Positions 54,601-62,600 of a DNA stretch of 64,000 bases are shown here, one piece after another. Source of the stretch: Cristatella mucedo. Its lineage: Eukaryota > Bryozoa > Phylactolaemata > Cristatellidae. The stretch covers positions 535,001-599,000 of the forward strand of contig WPIO01000058.1 of NCBI GenBank assembly GCA_009760855.2. The letters run 5' to 3'. Both the position numbers and the translations under genes were made by a program. Within the stretch, counting starts at the first letter, position 1. Each line of letters begins with the position of its first letter. The notes beneath the pieces were generated by a model. It did no database searches. It had not been told where the DNA came from and saw nothing but the letters and a program-made list of their open reading frames with translations.

Positions 54601-55857
54601 GAAGAAGCACGACGGTGGCAAGATGGGCCATACAAACGCAGCTTAACGAGCAAAAGTGTTGATTAGGCTTTTGACGCACGCGGCCATCTGTGCATGCGAG
54701 TTCAACGATAAAGCGCGAGTAGCCTTCGGTCGGATGCAATTAATGGCCGCAAAATAAACAGGAATCGCGGAGCGTTCGGATGTCCACTAGAAAACTGTAG
54801 TCTTTCCTCAGATCTATAACCGAGATATTTCCTGCGATTTCTCTCTAAGAAAAAAGCCGAGTACGTGAAACTTTGATCGCAAGTGTCGACCATTCTTCGT
54901 AGGCCAGAACTGACCGCGTTTGAGCTATCTTAAAGATCAGCTTACCGTGTTTGTGCCGATCTCACCACTGCTATATCTGATGAGCCGAGTTTGCTACTGT
55001 TTCCTGATGAGATTATGACAGATTGATCCCGAAGTTGGACTTTGATTCAGGACATTAATCGCCACAACTCAAAGGAACTTATACAGAAGACACCGCTACT
55101 GGCTGGATCGAGTAGCAGTTTTGTTAACGACGTCGTCTCCGCATTGAAGCCGCTTCTCTTTATGCCAGGCGATAACATTTACACAGTAAACAAAAGAGGA
55201 GAAGAAATGTACCTGCTTCAGGAGGGTAATTACCTGCACGCTCTGCTATGGTGCAACGTGACGACTTCTTCGTACCAACCAATCAGCAGGGCAACCGCTA
55301 CTGGCGAATACACCGCTCTTCAAAGAAGAAAAATACCTAATAATGTCCGTTCAATATCTGTAGGTGTGGTGGAAATACTAAACGCGAGAGGCAAGTCAAT
55401 TACGAAGCTCCTAGGAGGATCATTTTTTGGTGGTAAGTGTCCAATCGTTTCTAATTGTATGCTGCGACTGAACTTCTGAACCGTGCCGTTTACATTTTGC
55501 GAATAAAATATAATCAGGTAAAAGGTATGTGGTAGCCATCGTTTTATTTTTTGTTTTACAGAGTTATCTTTGCTCACAAATGGTTATCGCAGCTCTACCG
55601 CTAAAGCAGTCACGTATTGTCACGTCTACGTCCTGTCGAAGGACGACTTTGAGCACATTTTTGCCGACCACCCCGAAATGAGGCGCAGACTCTATCAGAT
55701 CGCACGGCAACGAGCATCTCTATTAGATGGCACTTCGTGCGATGTCATAGCTGAAGACAACAGCATCAAGCTACGCAGCAAGGATCAAGAGAAATCTGAG
55801 ACAGCGCCGCCACAGACAGCTGAGCCACGCGGGGACACCGTCGACGAGCCAGCGTGA
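37754..55857 (+). CDS. HCN: HCN-like cation channel, intact copy (9 coding exons, 638 aa)
   Basis: Plasma-membrane cation channel of the hyperpolarization-activated, cyclic-nucleotide-gated family, expected to work as a tetramer in setting excitability. Coding exons: 37754-38205, 38394-38557, 41124-41368, 49970-50119, 50267-50485, 52312-52458, 55051-55225, 55364-55432, 55562-55857; total 1,917 nt, phases consistent, donors all GT. Domains: variable N-terminus 1-151 ending HPFSRFR; S1 about 154-178; S2 188-206; S3 228-245; S4 259-280; S5 296-318; filter GIGYGQ 358-363; S6 374-398; C-linker 411-459; CNBD about 460-596 with FGE (539-541), Arg550 and C-helix Arg591; tail to 638. Shorter than vertebrate HCN, which has long tails. 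Unusual: Gly instead of Cys in the filter, a shorter S4 and a shorter S4-S5 linker. The symbol names the family, not an orthologue; a divergent CNG/EAG relative is less likely because S4 and the C-linker fit HCN best. Confidence 0.9.
38394..38557 (+). CDS. HCN-like copy 2, exon 2 (S1-S2)
   Basis: 164 nt, phases 2 to 1, acceptor CTTGCAG, donor GTAGGC. It encodes ILWNMVMLLVLSSVLVVLPV then SIAFFFDD (S1) and YNVVCDCLFVCDIILSFNTG (S2), matching [20 protein letters not shown] of HCN. Confidence 0.95.
38558..39055. other. Intron 2 of copy 2, first part
   Basis: GC-rich at first, then AT-rich; no feature recognised. Confidence 0.4.
39056..39160 (+). mobile_element. SINE1 relic
   Basis: ATCATGGGCTGGAGCCCTGC followed by AAAGCGCCTGGATATGTATT and AAGTT follows the B-box-to-tail order of SINE1 (48490-48560) with substitutions. 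The head is too worn to recognise. Confidence 0.55.
39591..39648 (+). repeat. (CCG)n microsatellite, about 19 units
   Basis: An uninterrupted CCG run of 58 bp in intron 2 of the intact channel gene; non-coding here by the exon model. Confidence 0.97.
40380..40640 (-). mobile_element. LINE A C-terminal fragment
   Basis: Plus-strand GATACGCTGCCTGATAAAGA, CAGAGCAGGTCGGCGA and CAGCTGTAAGCGTCTTATTG match the antisense LINE A order seen at 10545-10660 and 57230-57310. Confidence 0.7.
40707..40800 (+). repeat. 44-bp tandem repeat, two units plus
   Basis: Units 40707-40750 and 40751-40794 differ at one visible base (CCCAGCACG against CCCGGCACG), and a third unit begins CAGCGAGC. It lies in intron 2, about 320 bp before exon 3. 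Confidence 0.9.
41124..41368 (+). CDS. HCN-like copy 2, exon 3 (S3-S4)
   Basis: 245 nt, phases 1 to 0, acceptor TTTCGCAG, donor GTAAGG. S3 is KSWFVVDFLSILPIDYI, almost the vertebrate KSWFVVDFISSIPVDYI. S4 has Arg/Lys at 259, 262, 265, 271, 274, 277 and 280, with Gln at 268. Vertebrate HCN S4 is one triplet longer. The exon ends SVLQE. Confidence 0.95.
41369..44234. other. Intron 3 of copy 2, first part
   Basis: Positions about 41530-41870 are rich in CACA/CATA words on the plus strand, a worn CA-type simple repeat that keeps several frames open. The rest, to 44234, shows nothing recognised. Confidence 0.45.
44235..44400 (+). mobile_element. SINE2, forward copy
   Basis: Head GAGCCATGATAGCC..AGG, then CGTGGGTTCAAATCTTGCAG (B box), CAAGCTGCAAGTGGCGGTGG and TAGCCGATAAGGCTCTTCGG. 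This is the SINE2 order on the plus strand, moderately diverged. Confidence 0.8.
44401..46599. other. Intron 3 of copy 2, middle part
   Basis: Several open frames near 44.6-46.0 kb suggest an old mobile-element coding region, but no motif was recognised on either strand. Confidence 0.35.
46600..47190 (-). mobile_element. LINE A, C-terminal region and tail
   Basis: Plus-strand AATAATAATGATAATAA, then CGCTCTCAGAGAACTTAATC and TCTTCCTAGCACCTTTACAT (tail), GGCTTTAGGAGCATCCAAAC near 46870, and CCAGTGCAGGTCGACAAGAA near 47070. Antisense LINE A order, decayed. Confidence 0.8.
47192..47530 (-). mobile_element. LINE A tail and internal piece, second copy
   Basis: A new LINE A tail (plus-strand CCTCGGAGAACTTAGTATG near 47232, then AGTACTTTACA) starts at once after the preceding copy. 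GTAGTCGTCTAGTGAAAGAT and AGACAGCTAGATTTCGTG near 47410-47450 match 29900-29950. Confidence 0.65.
47531..48440. other. Intron 3 of copy 2; unidentified open frame
   Basis: A 128-codon plus-strand frame (47535-47921) shows no known motif. It lies wholly in intron 3 and I do not call it a gene. Confidence 0.35.
48441..48588 (+). mobile_element. SINE1, forward copy
   Basis: Head GCTCGTTTGGCCCAGTGGTT (A-box region), GGTCATGGTCTTGAGCCCC (B-box region), then GCGCCTGAATAGAGATTAAG and TTCTCTTAGGGTGCTATAC, ending in AT-rich simple sequence. The 3' half matches the LINE A tail. Confidence 0.88.
48589..49969. other. End of intron 3 of copy 2
   Basis: No repeat or coding similarity recognised; it ends at acceptor CTCCAACAG. 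Confidence 0.45.
49970..50119 (+). CDS. HCN-like copy 2, exon 4 (S4-S5 linker, S5)
   Basis: 150 nt, phase 0-0, donor GTAGGG. It encodes TFHMATAVAGLVKMAVIALL, then VSHWSACIQFFVPAMMDFP and DDSWVVCTNVK. FHM, HW..C.QF.VP and DFP..SWV match vertebrate HCN, but four residues are absent between FHM and HW. Confidence 0.93.
50132..50156 (+). repeat. (CT)n microsatellite
   Basis: About twelve CT units in the 147-bp intron 4, thirteen bases after the donor. Confidence 0.95.
50267..50485 (+). CDS. HCN-like copy 2, exon 5 (pore loop and S6)
   Basis: 219 nt, phase 0-0, acceptor CTCCTGCAG, donor GTACGT. It encodes DAFWFDQYTNAWFKSLSHEL, GIGYGQ and an S6 ending YGVNTSRNLFDAH. The pore helix FK.LSH and the GYG filter match FKAMSH and CIGYG of HCN. 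73 codons is the length I recall for the equivalent vertebrate exon. Confidence 0.96.
50486..51054. other. Intron 5 of copy 2, first part
   Basis: GC-rich at first; no feature recognised. Confidence 0.45.
51055..51580 (-). mobile_element. LINE B C-terminal region and 3' end
   Basis: Plus-strand GTAATGTATCTCCATCTGTA (3' UTR) and GCGGCTTTCGGTACGCATTC, then antisense coding with VEQRIQSKVLTLTDKARNGL and APSYLAELLHQFQPVRTL (51370-51575). Similarity to 34230-34730 is high, so this is a fairly young copy. It ends within the CRWLPVEQ region (5' truncated). Confidence 0.88.
51581..52311. other. End of intron 5 of copy 2
   Basis: GC-rich to about 52050, then AT-rich; no coding similarity recognised. 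Confidence 0.4.
52312..52458 (+). CDS. HCN-like copy 2, exon 6 (C-linker)
   Basis: 147 nt, phase 0-0, acceptor AATTTTAG, donor GTACGG. It encodes MQEVHEYVVAMNFPMSLREK, IYSYYDSRYGQK and NEEKIFSELSDSLKQ, the helix-turn-helix C-linker that couples cAMP binding to the S6 gate. Confidence 0.95.
52459..53039. other. Intron 6 of copy 2, first part
   Basis: AT-rich; nothing recognised. Confidence 0.45.
53040..53230 (-). mobile_element. LINE A fragment
   Basis: Plus-strand ATCTATGCTGCTTGATTGTG, GTCAGTGCACGTCAGCGAGA and TGCGGCACTTGTGGTTTTC match the antisense LADLHWLPV / RRSCH region of LINE A. Confidence 0.6.
53231..53799. other. Intron 6 of copy 2, middle
   Basis: Nothing recognised. Confidence 0.45.
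53800..53885 (-). mobile_element. LINE A 3' tail
   Basis: Plus-strand TATATCGCCCTCAGAGATCT, then GAATATCTTTCGAGGCAGTTTCA, a diverged reverse LINE A tail next to AATAAT sequence. Confidence 0.65.
53886..55050. other. End of intron 6 of copy 2
   Basis: No repeat or coding similarity recognised; acceptor TTTGATTCAG ends at 55050. Confidence 0.45.
55051..55225 (+). CDS. HCN-like copy 2, exon 7 (CNBD, first half)
   Basis: 175 nt, phases 0 to 1, donor GTAATT. It encodes DINRHNSKELIQKTPLLAG, a serine-rich helix, then LFMPGDNIYTVNKRGEEMY and LLQEG, matching [20 protein letters not shown] of HCN. This is the exon with no visible counterpart in the upstream copy. Confidence 0.92.
55364..55432 (+). 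CDS. HCN-like copy 2, exon 8 (CNBD beta-roll)
   Basis: 69 nt, phase 1-1, acceptor ATCTGTAG, donor GTAAGT. It encodes VVEILNARGKSITKLLGGS then FFG, leading to the phosphate-binding cassette (FGE). The short intron that splits the CNBD here is extra relative to the single vertebrate exon as I recall it. Confidence 0.88.
55562..55857 (+). CDS. HCN-like copy 2, exon 9 (CNBD end, C-terminal tail, stop)
   Basis: Starts after TTTTACAG with phase 1, completing FGELSLLTNGYRSSTAKAV. Arg550 matches the phosphate-binding Arg of HCN2 (Arg591); the next Thr is Ser. The C-helix PEMRRRLYQIARQRASLL keeps Arg at the HCN2 Arg632 position, but Ile636 and Lys638 positions are Leu and Gly. A 42-residue charged, Pro/Thr-containing tail ends at TGA 55855-55857. 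No AATAAA was seen in the next kilobase; an ATTAAA lies at 56703. Confidence 0.92.
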
Positions 55858-57189
55858 CTGTCGCGTCTCTCACAACCTGCAGGGCGTCTATAGCTGCATC
55901 CGCTGCTACTGCCACAGCCTTGCACAGCCCACACGTGATCTTGCCACAGCCACTCTTCCTGTGAGGAGCTCTTCTTTCCGTAGTGCTTCTGTGCATATTT
56001 GAAGTGTAGAGCGACAGACCAAGCAGCTCCAAACGACAGACCACTTCCAATACCAGGTCTACCCTGCGGCTCTATGCTGACTCAAGCACATGCAATACAG
56101 TCGGACATATCTAAATCAAACTGACACGCGAGTGATGCCGCAGTTAATAGGACTTTGAGCTACTCGTTAGGCGTCCTCACCGCCATTTTAGAGTACACGT
56201 AGTAATTCATCAATCCTTCCAGTCTGCCTCGTCGTTGCGTAAGCACCGCAAAAAGGTCGTCGATATTGACTCGTGTACGAATGCAGGAGTTGGCCACACA
56301 GCAATCGCTTAATTGACAAACGAAGTCAGTTTTCCCTATTCGTAAAACGTACCTCGTTTCCCTGCGTGCAGCGGTGGTCGGTAAATGTCACTCCATTATT
56401 TTTCAATACAATAACTTGAAGCATATTTCAACTTATTACTAAAGGCTCATTGCATCGTTACGCACACGCACTTTTAAATTCACAAAGTCTTCGTCTGCGG
56501 GCAAGGGTTGCAGTCAATATCCTAAAAATTGCCGCGGTTGAATTAATTTACGTAGTTTCTCATTTCTTTTTCTGTGCGTTCACGAAACCTCATGCGCAGC
56601 TTCATGCGCTGAATTTCGCCGTTCATTCGCTAGTTAATCTTGTTAATCTACTCACTGATTGAAAAGCTTCATGCGAAGGCCGTGCCACGAAATTGAACGC
56701 GTATTAAATATTTTGACTGCTATTTTAGCCAGATGATGGAAGCGCTAGAGATCATTAGCGATTATTTATTAGCATCTTAGGTGAACTGCCTTTGTCATAA
56801 GTACACACTAGTCGTACTCTGGGTTTCGAGTGCATGAGTTGTAACCACTGGCTGGTGTTCTACAGCGGTTGCCTTAAGTAGCTGTCAAATGGTCAATTCG
56901 GCGACTCTGCCCTACGGACGTGGGCTCGTTATACTAAGGTATTCTATTAAGGGAAATCTTGGTTGCTTCCGTGCTACTGCTAATGTCAGCAAGCTTGCTT
57001 GTACCGGGACAGCGTCTGCGAGTCGCTGACTGTACTTTGCGGCGCCAGGTTTAACAGTATTTCCCAAGCGTCGGCAATGAGTAAAACCTTTACGATTGCT
57101 ACGTTTGTGGCAAAAGGGTTTTTGGCTCAGAAGCAGCTAATACTCGGTTACAGAAGCACGAGGAGAAGTTTGGTGGGACCATTTGTATG
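55858..57189. other. 3' flank of the intact HCN-like gene
   Basis: Probably includes the 3' UTR. No further coding similarity or repeat recognised. Confidence 0.45.
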
Positions 57190-57450
57190 CACTTACATGG
57201 TAGCTTTGCCGGTACTGTACCGGTACTTGAAATCGATCCTTTGCTTGACTGGTAGCCAGTGCAGGTCGGCGACAAGTGATGTGATGTGGCAACTGCGACG
57301 CTCACAACAGATATGAGTTGAGAGAGTTCGATGGGTGCAAGGCAGGGAGGAATAAAAGCACGGGTGCAGCTGTATGCTATTTGCATGCAAATGAAGACCT
57401 AGATTGTTCTTCGCAATTACAGCGGCAAGACCAATGACGGCCGGTCGCAA
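57190..57450 (-). mobile_element. LINE A fragment
   Basis: Minus-strand coding AVIAKNNLGLHLHANSIQLH and, separately, CCERRSCHITSLVADLHWLP then VKQRIDFKY. The first piece normally lies well upstream of the second, so an internal deletion of the palm-to-thumb region is implied. Confidence 0.8.
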
Positions 57451-57617
57451 TGAAGGATTTTGGCAGGACTCTGAACCTTTTAATGAAAACAAGGTTAGAC
57501 AGCCAGGAAGAAGTCAGTAGATCGCAGCCACAAAAAAGTAGTCATTGATGGGGACCTGATTGCAATTGTTTACCAATGGGGACCTGATTGCAATGCAGAT
57601 TGTATAATTGTGCTAGC

Positions 57618-57806
57618 CAGTGGTTCTCAACCTTACTAATGCCGCGACCATTTAATACACTTTCTCACGTTTTGGTGACCCCCAACCATACAATTATTGA
57701 ATGCAAAATGTGGAAATGCGTGTTTTTCGATTGTCTTAGGCGACCGCTATGAAAGGGTCGTTCGATCACAAAAAAGAGGTCGCGAACCACAGGTTGAGAA
57801 CTCGTG
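57618..57806 (-). mobile_element. SPIN-like hAT MITE, 189 bp
   Basis: Terminal inverted repeats CAGTGGTTCTCAACCTT (57618) and AGGTTGAGAACTCGTG (to 57806). Internal stretches AATGCCGCGACC, GGTGACCCCCAACCATA, GTCTTAGGCGACCGCTATGA and AAGGGTCGTTCGATC match, as I remember it, the non-autonomous SPIN (Space Invader) hAT family described in tetrapods and a few invertebrates. Flanks GTGCTAGC and GTGCTAAGC look like an imperfect 8-bp hAT target duplication. No coding capacity. Orientation is set by the remembered consensus. Confidence 0.8.
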
Positions 57807-59739
57807 TGCTAAGCAATTCGCGAGCAGTGACAGGTACCTGATACAGCGAGCCCATCGGATGCACATACCTGGGTAGCACAGCGGAGAGGCAAGTATCACA
57901 CTCTTCACTACCCACCTCGTTAGTAGCAAAGCCACCAGTCTAGCCTAGCCGAGTGTAAGCACTAAAAATTGCTTTCTACTGGCCATAGCGCCATAAAATT
58001 TCGACGGGCAATAAACTACCCGCAACGCGTTTTAAGCGAGGCCAAAGGGCTATACATTGGCCACGAAACGAATGACAAGATCATAAACGGCTACAGCTAC
58101 ACAAATGAATGTAATTTAGTTTAATTTTCACCGGCCATAATCAGCCACATTTCTCCCTTAAGCTAAAGCTCAATCGCAGAAAAATTGAGGTAGGCATGGA
58201 GGCCTTGGCAATCAAAGCGCTCTGGCCCTGCAAAAACTCAGGCCGCATTCATCCTTGACGTTCACATCTGAAGGCTAAGTCGCAGCCGCAAGGAGGCACG
58301 CCAGCACACAGCACGTATTCCCAGCACCGCATTAACTAATGGAGCCCCTTAAGAGCTGTCAAGTCAAACGTGTGGGTTATCGGTGTCGCCTACCGCGACG
58401 AACAGCCAGACCAGCTCCCCTGCATTGATCGAGTATCCACCGCCATGCCGTCGGTAAAAAACTGCCTTTTTTCCACTGCCAAGCTGTGTGCACTCCGAGA
58501 CAATCCAATGTGCACCCGCCCATGTGGGTGCACAACATACTTCTCCACCGCACCAACCACCTCTTGCGCATCTCCGTCGGCCGCGGTGGCGGGCACCTCG
58601 CGCCTATCATCCGCCGCGGATGCCTCGAGACATATCTTCATTGCGGATGTCTCACGGACCGAGGCAGGCGCCGCCCTGCAGGTCGCCTATCTGGCAGCCA
58701 CCGCCGTCTCGCCGGCCGCTGCCTTTCCGGCCGCCTTCACCTCACAGACGGTCCCCTCGCAGACGGCCGCCGTGCCCGCGGTCGCCTCTCTCATGGTCAC
58801 CGCACAAACCGATGCCTCGCTGACCACCGCCCCATTGACCGCCGTCTCTCGCTCTAGCGACGTTGCCGTAATCGGTTCCGTCGCCAGCAGCTCCTGCCGC
58901 GCCGCACCCGTCACCTCCAGCGTTACATCTGGCGTCTTCCTGGCCTGCAGACAGTTCGACCGCCTATGTCTTTCCTTACATTGCGGGACGCCGCAATTAT
59001 CACGGCGCGAACCTTGGCGTAGTCGTCCTGCGCGGCGACTGGAACGCTGGCTGCGGCCACGAAGGCGCCGCCTTGCATAGCAAGTATCCAATGCGCTCAC
59101 CACGGGCGCCCGGGTTTTTGCGCTTCTGCTGGATTCACCATCCGAAATCCAGCAGCCAGCCGACGAAGTTAGCATCGCTGAAAGTCAAGCAAAGCATTAT
59201 CCAGACCGAAATAATTTAAAGTAAGGAAATAAATTAAGCTCAGTCACAAGTACCGACCAGAATAGATTTCCTCGCTCTGCCAATAGCCCCGGGCTTGGCT
59301 GCTCTTCAAACACAACTTTTCGACTGCATCCGACTCACAAGTCAACCCCGAACGCCTCAGGCGCCGTTATATCCCTCAACCCGTGACTCATCCCTTTACC
59401 AGTCCATACTCCAAGATAAAAAGGCGAATTGCGTCATCTATGATCGCGGGTCATTGACTGGCCACAGCACGAATAACAAGACCATAAATGGTCACCGGCC
59501 ATAAGTCAGCCTCACTTGCACCATCCACGCCATGCTTCAATTGGCGCACGCATAAATTCTTTTACATCGTACCTCAGTGTTGTCACCCACGAAATATTGC
59601 TCATCCCCATAACAAATTCGACCATCAGATGCAGTTAATTTTGAAAGAAGTCTCGAAATACTGTCTCAAATCTAATGTCAACCACACTAGCTTACTAGCT
59701 ACGGGAAAATCTAGGTCTCCTCCTCTAAAATAACCTGTG
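57807..59739. other. Intergenic; GC-rich degenerate repeats at 58.4-59.2 kb
   Basis: Positions about 58650-58870 contain loosely repeated GCC/CTC-rich units that keep frames open on both strands (58370-59080 plus, 58687-59175 minus). No conserved domain was recognised, so no gene is called. Confidence 0.4.
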
Positions 59740-61390
59740 AATCGCAAAACCTCAAGATCCTTGACATCGATGCTACCCGTGCGAGAATGCCTGCTTCACC
59801 TCTGCTGCTCAGTCCTCCCGCCAATCTGTCCTCATTGGTAAATAGCTACAACACAACACTAGCTGACACGCTCGACGAGTTTGCACCTCTGACCTAAGCT
59901 CACTGTGCGCCCTCGCACAGACGGCCTATGGTTTACCACAGACATTAAACTTGCCAGGCCGACTAAGCCCAAGCTTGAAAAAAAAGCATAGAAAAGATCA
60001 GGACTGACTGTCCATTGAAAGGCATACGAGGACTACTGCAGGTCGTACCAATCGATCCTAGAAAAGACCAAGTCTGGCTTCTATGAAAACATTGTTGAAC
60101 CACAGATGCACAATGCAAAAATGCTGATGCCGACGACCAACCATCTCCTCAACCACTCCGAGATTAGCTCCTTCCTGCTGATCCTTGTGATGATCTAGCC
60201 AATCGCTTCTCTCGATTCTTTGTGCAGAAGATAGACAAGATCAGGCACTCCATCCCGGCTAACCCCCTAAAATGCTGTCCCTCAATTGCTGGCCGACCCT
60301 CAATGTCTACATTAAAGCAGGTCACTAGTGATCTCGTCCTGAAATTCATATCCAAATCAAAGAAGACAACGAGTCCTTTGGACCCTGTTCCCGCTGTCCT
60401 GCTCCTACGTTGCATTGAACTGCTGCTACCATGCATGACTAACATCATTATTATGTCCTTAGCCTCAGGTTATGTCCCAGCACCTTCCAAAAAAGCTGTA
60501 GTCAGGCCACTTCTCAAGAAAGTGACACTAGGCCAAGAGAAATTGAGCAACTAGCGCCCAGTCTCCACTCTACCATTCCTATAAAAGCGACTGGAACTAG
60601 TCATGGCGGAACAGCTGAAATCATATATTGAAACTTAAAAACTTGCTAGTAACTTCCATTCTAGCTTTAGGGCTAATAACTCAACAGAATAAGCATTGTC
60701 TAGGGTGTACAACGACCTACTCAGGATTGCAGACATGGGTAGTGTCTCTGCTTGTTTTGCTCGATCTTTCGGCAGCTTTTGATACTACCGATCACAAAGT
60801 TCTTCTAGAGCGCCTCTCATCTCGCCTGGGCATCACTGGCACTGATCTTCAGTGGTTCAGGTCCTATCTCAGTGGGAGACTCAAGAGTGTTGACGTGAAT
60901 GGACAAAGATCATCCGAGGTAGCTCTGAAATATGGGGTACCTCAGGGCTCCGTGCTAGATCCGGTTCTTTTCACGGTTTATACTCTCTCTCTTGCTGATG
61001 TGATTGCCAAGCACAATCTAGATAAATTGAATGACGATAAAGGCAATTTACTCGTTATGGGGAAAAAAATTGTGACTCGGAAACTAGAAAGCTTAAGGCT
61101 CAGAGTCGGCTCTTCCAGCATATCTCGTATGGCATCTGCACGAAATACAGCTGTCTTGTTCTTATGTGACCTTTCACTCGACAACCAAATCAGCTCCACA
61201 GTCAAGTCTGCCTAATTTCAGCTGCATAGCAATGACGAAAATCGGGCTAGCTTAGGCAGGAAAACTACATCCAACTTGGTCCATGCATTTGTGACATCAC
61301 GTCTCGACTTATATAAATCATTGCTTGCTGGTCTACCGGCTTATGCAATCGGGTGCCACAGTTAGTGCAAAACTCAAATCGCAGTTGGTT
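59740..61390 (+). mobile_element. LINE A, linker through reverse transcriptase
   Basis: Plus strand: linker (NSYNTTLADTL region near 59840), a DRFSRFFVQKIDKI region near 60200, SKSKKTTSPLDPVPAVLLL near 60350, then polymerase: LDLSAAFDTTDHKVLLERLS near 60760, YGVPQGSVLDPVLFTVYTLS near 60930-60990 and LNDDKGNLLVMG near 61026. About 130 codons, including the catalytic YADD box, are deleted between IAKHNL and DKLNDD at about 61017. The 3' tail is absent. Confidence 0.88.
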
Positions 61391-61740
61391 CCAAGACTCG
61401 GAATTCTGCTCCTGAATTCGGTCTCATGCTGAAGTTGGAAGGCCTCTAAACAGACTCCAATTGCGTGTTAAATTTTGAGCAGCTAGTCTCCTCGATAACG
61501 ACGTCCACAAAAATCCGCGTGACCGCGGACTGGGTTGCAACCGATGTCTTGGATCGCAAGTACTTCTTGGCACATGCGCTTAGCGGCAGCTTCCTTACTT
61601 GACATAAGCATCAATCGGCCTGCACTGTTTCCTAAACACACATCGTCGCCTATTGCCGGCGAATTCGACTTGCACGAGCGCACAAAGGCTGTCCGCATGG
61701 GTGCCAGAGCGCATTGTGGCACTCCTGTTTACTCCGTCCT
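61391..61740. other. Intergenic, no feature recognised
   Basis: Nothing recognised; composition rises in GC toward the next segment. Confidence 0.4.
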
Positions 61741-62450
61741 TTAAGGCGTGCTCGCTCTAAAGCAGGCAAGCAGCCGCCAATTATTAGCGCATTGCGCTGA
61801 CGGAGAGCGAGCGCCGGCTTGAAGCCCGGAGCCTCGTCCGCCGCCGCCTCCGCCGCCGCTGCCGCCGCCACCGCCGCCGCTGCCGCCGCCGCCTAGCCGA
61901 GAAACGTGGTAGCGCGGAACCCGTCGGCCTAGGTAAGTGGCCCAGCGGTTACCCCTGAACGCTCGGCCGCTGCACGCCGACACCCTGTACCGCTCTGACG
62001 GGTGTTTCGTAGAAGGCGGCGGCATTGGAGCTGCATCGCCGCTTTTAAGCTGCTGCCGCAGCCGCTCTCAGCGGCCGTCGAGCAGCCAATGCGGCCCTCG
62101 AGCGCGCCGCGCGGCGTCGAGAGCCGACTGGCCGCGTCAGCGAGCCGGCGGTCGGCAAGAAGAGGAAGCCAGGCCGATCGCGCCGCTGCGGCAAGGTCAG
62201 CGGCAGTTTCGGCTTCTGCGTCCGGTGCGATTCGAGCGGCCGAGCGGAGACTGGCCGGACGTGCGGCGTCTGGCTGCCGAGCGACGCTCGCTCTAGCCCG
62301 CGCCCAAGTGCGCTCAGCGGCGCGCTCGGGCGCGCCGACGGCTCTCCGAAGACCGGAGGCGCGAAGGGCGCCGACGTCGCGCAAGTTCCCCGGACGCTTT
62401 CGGCGTCTCTGCTTTCTCTCTTGCCTTAGGCTATGCTGGCGTGTTTGAGC
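61741..62450. promoter_or_regulatory. Second CpG-rich island, possible promoter of an unseen gene
   Basis: Very GC- and CpG-rich, with GCC/CCG-rich microsatellite-like sequence at 61835-61895. All long open frames here, on both strands, are of the arginine/alanine type expected by chance. By analogy with the island at the intact channel gene it may mark a promoter. Direction and gene are unknown. Confidence 0.35.
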
Positions 62451-62479
62451 AGAAGTGGTTGGGGCGGGTGTCAGCGGGC

Positions 62480-62600
62480 TGACAGCCTCATTTGCATAGC
62501 GGCAGAAGAGCCTTAATGGCTATCATCGCCGCTTGCAGTTGGCAATAAAGGACCGCCCACGGCAGGATTTGAACCCACAACAACCTCCATCGCCAAAAGC
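62480..62600 (-). mobile_element. SINE2, reverse copy
   Basis: Plus-strand GCGGCAGAAGAGCCTTAATG, GCCGCTTGCAGTTGGCAATA and GGCAGGATTTGAACCCACAA (B-box complement) match 28640-28730. The tRNA-like head is truncated. Confidence 0.75.

Noticed and set aside
58687-59175. Gag-like zinc knuckle of an LTR retrotransposon
   Set aside because: Cys/His spacing (C-x4-C-x3-H-x4-C) is not the standard CCHC pattern, and no protease, polymerase or LTR was found nearby.
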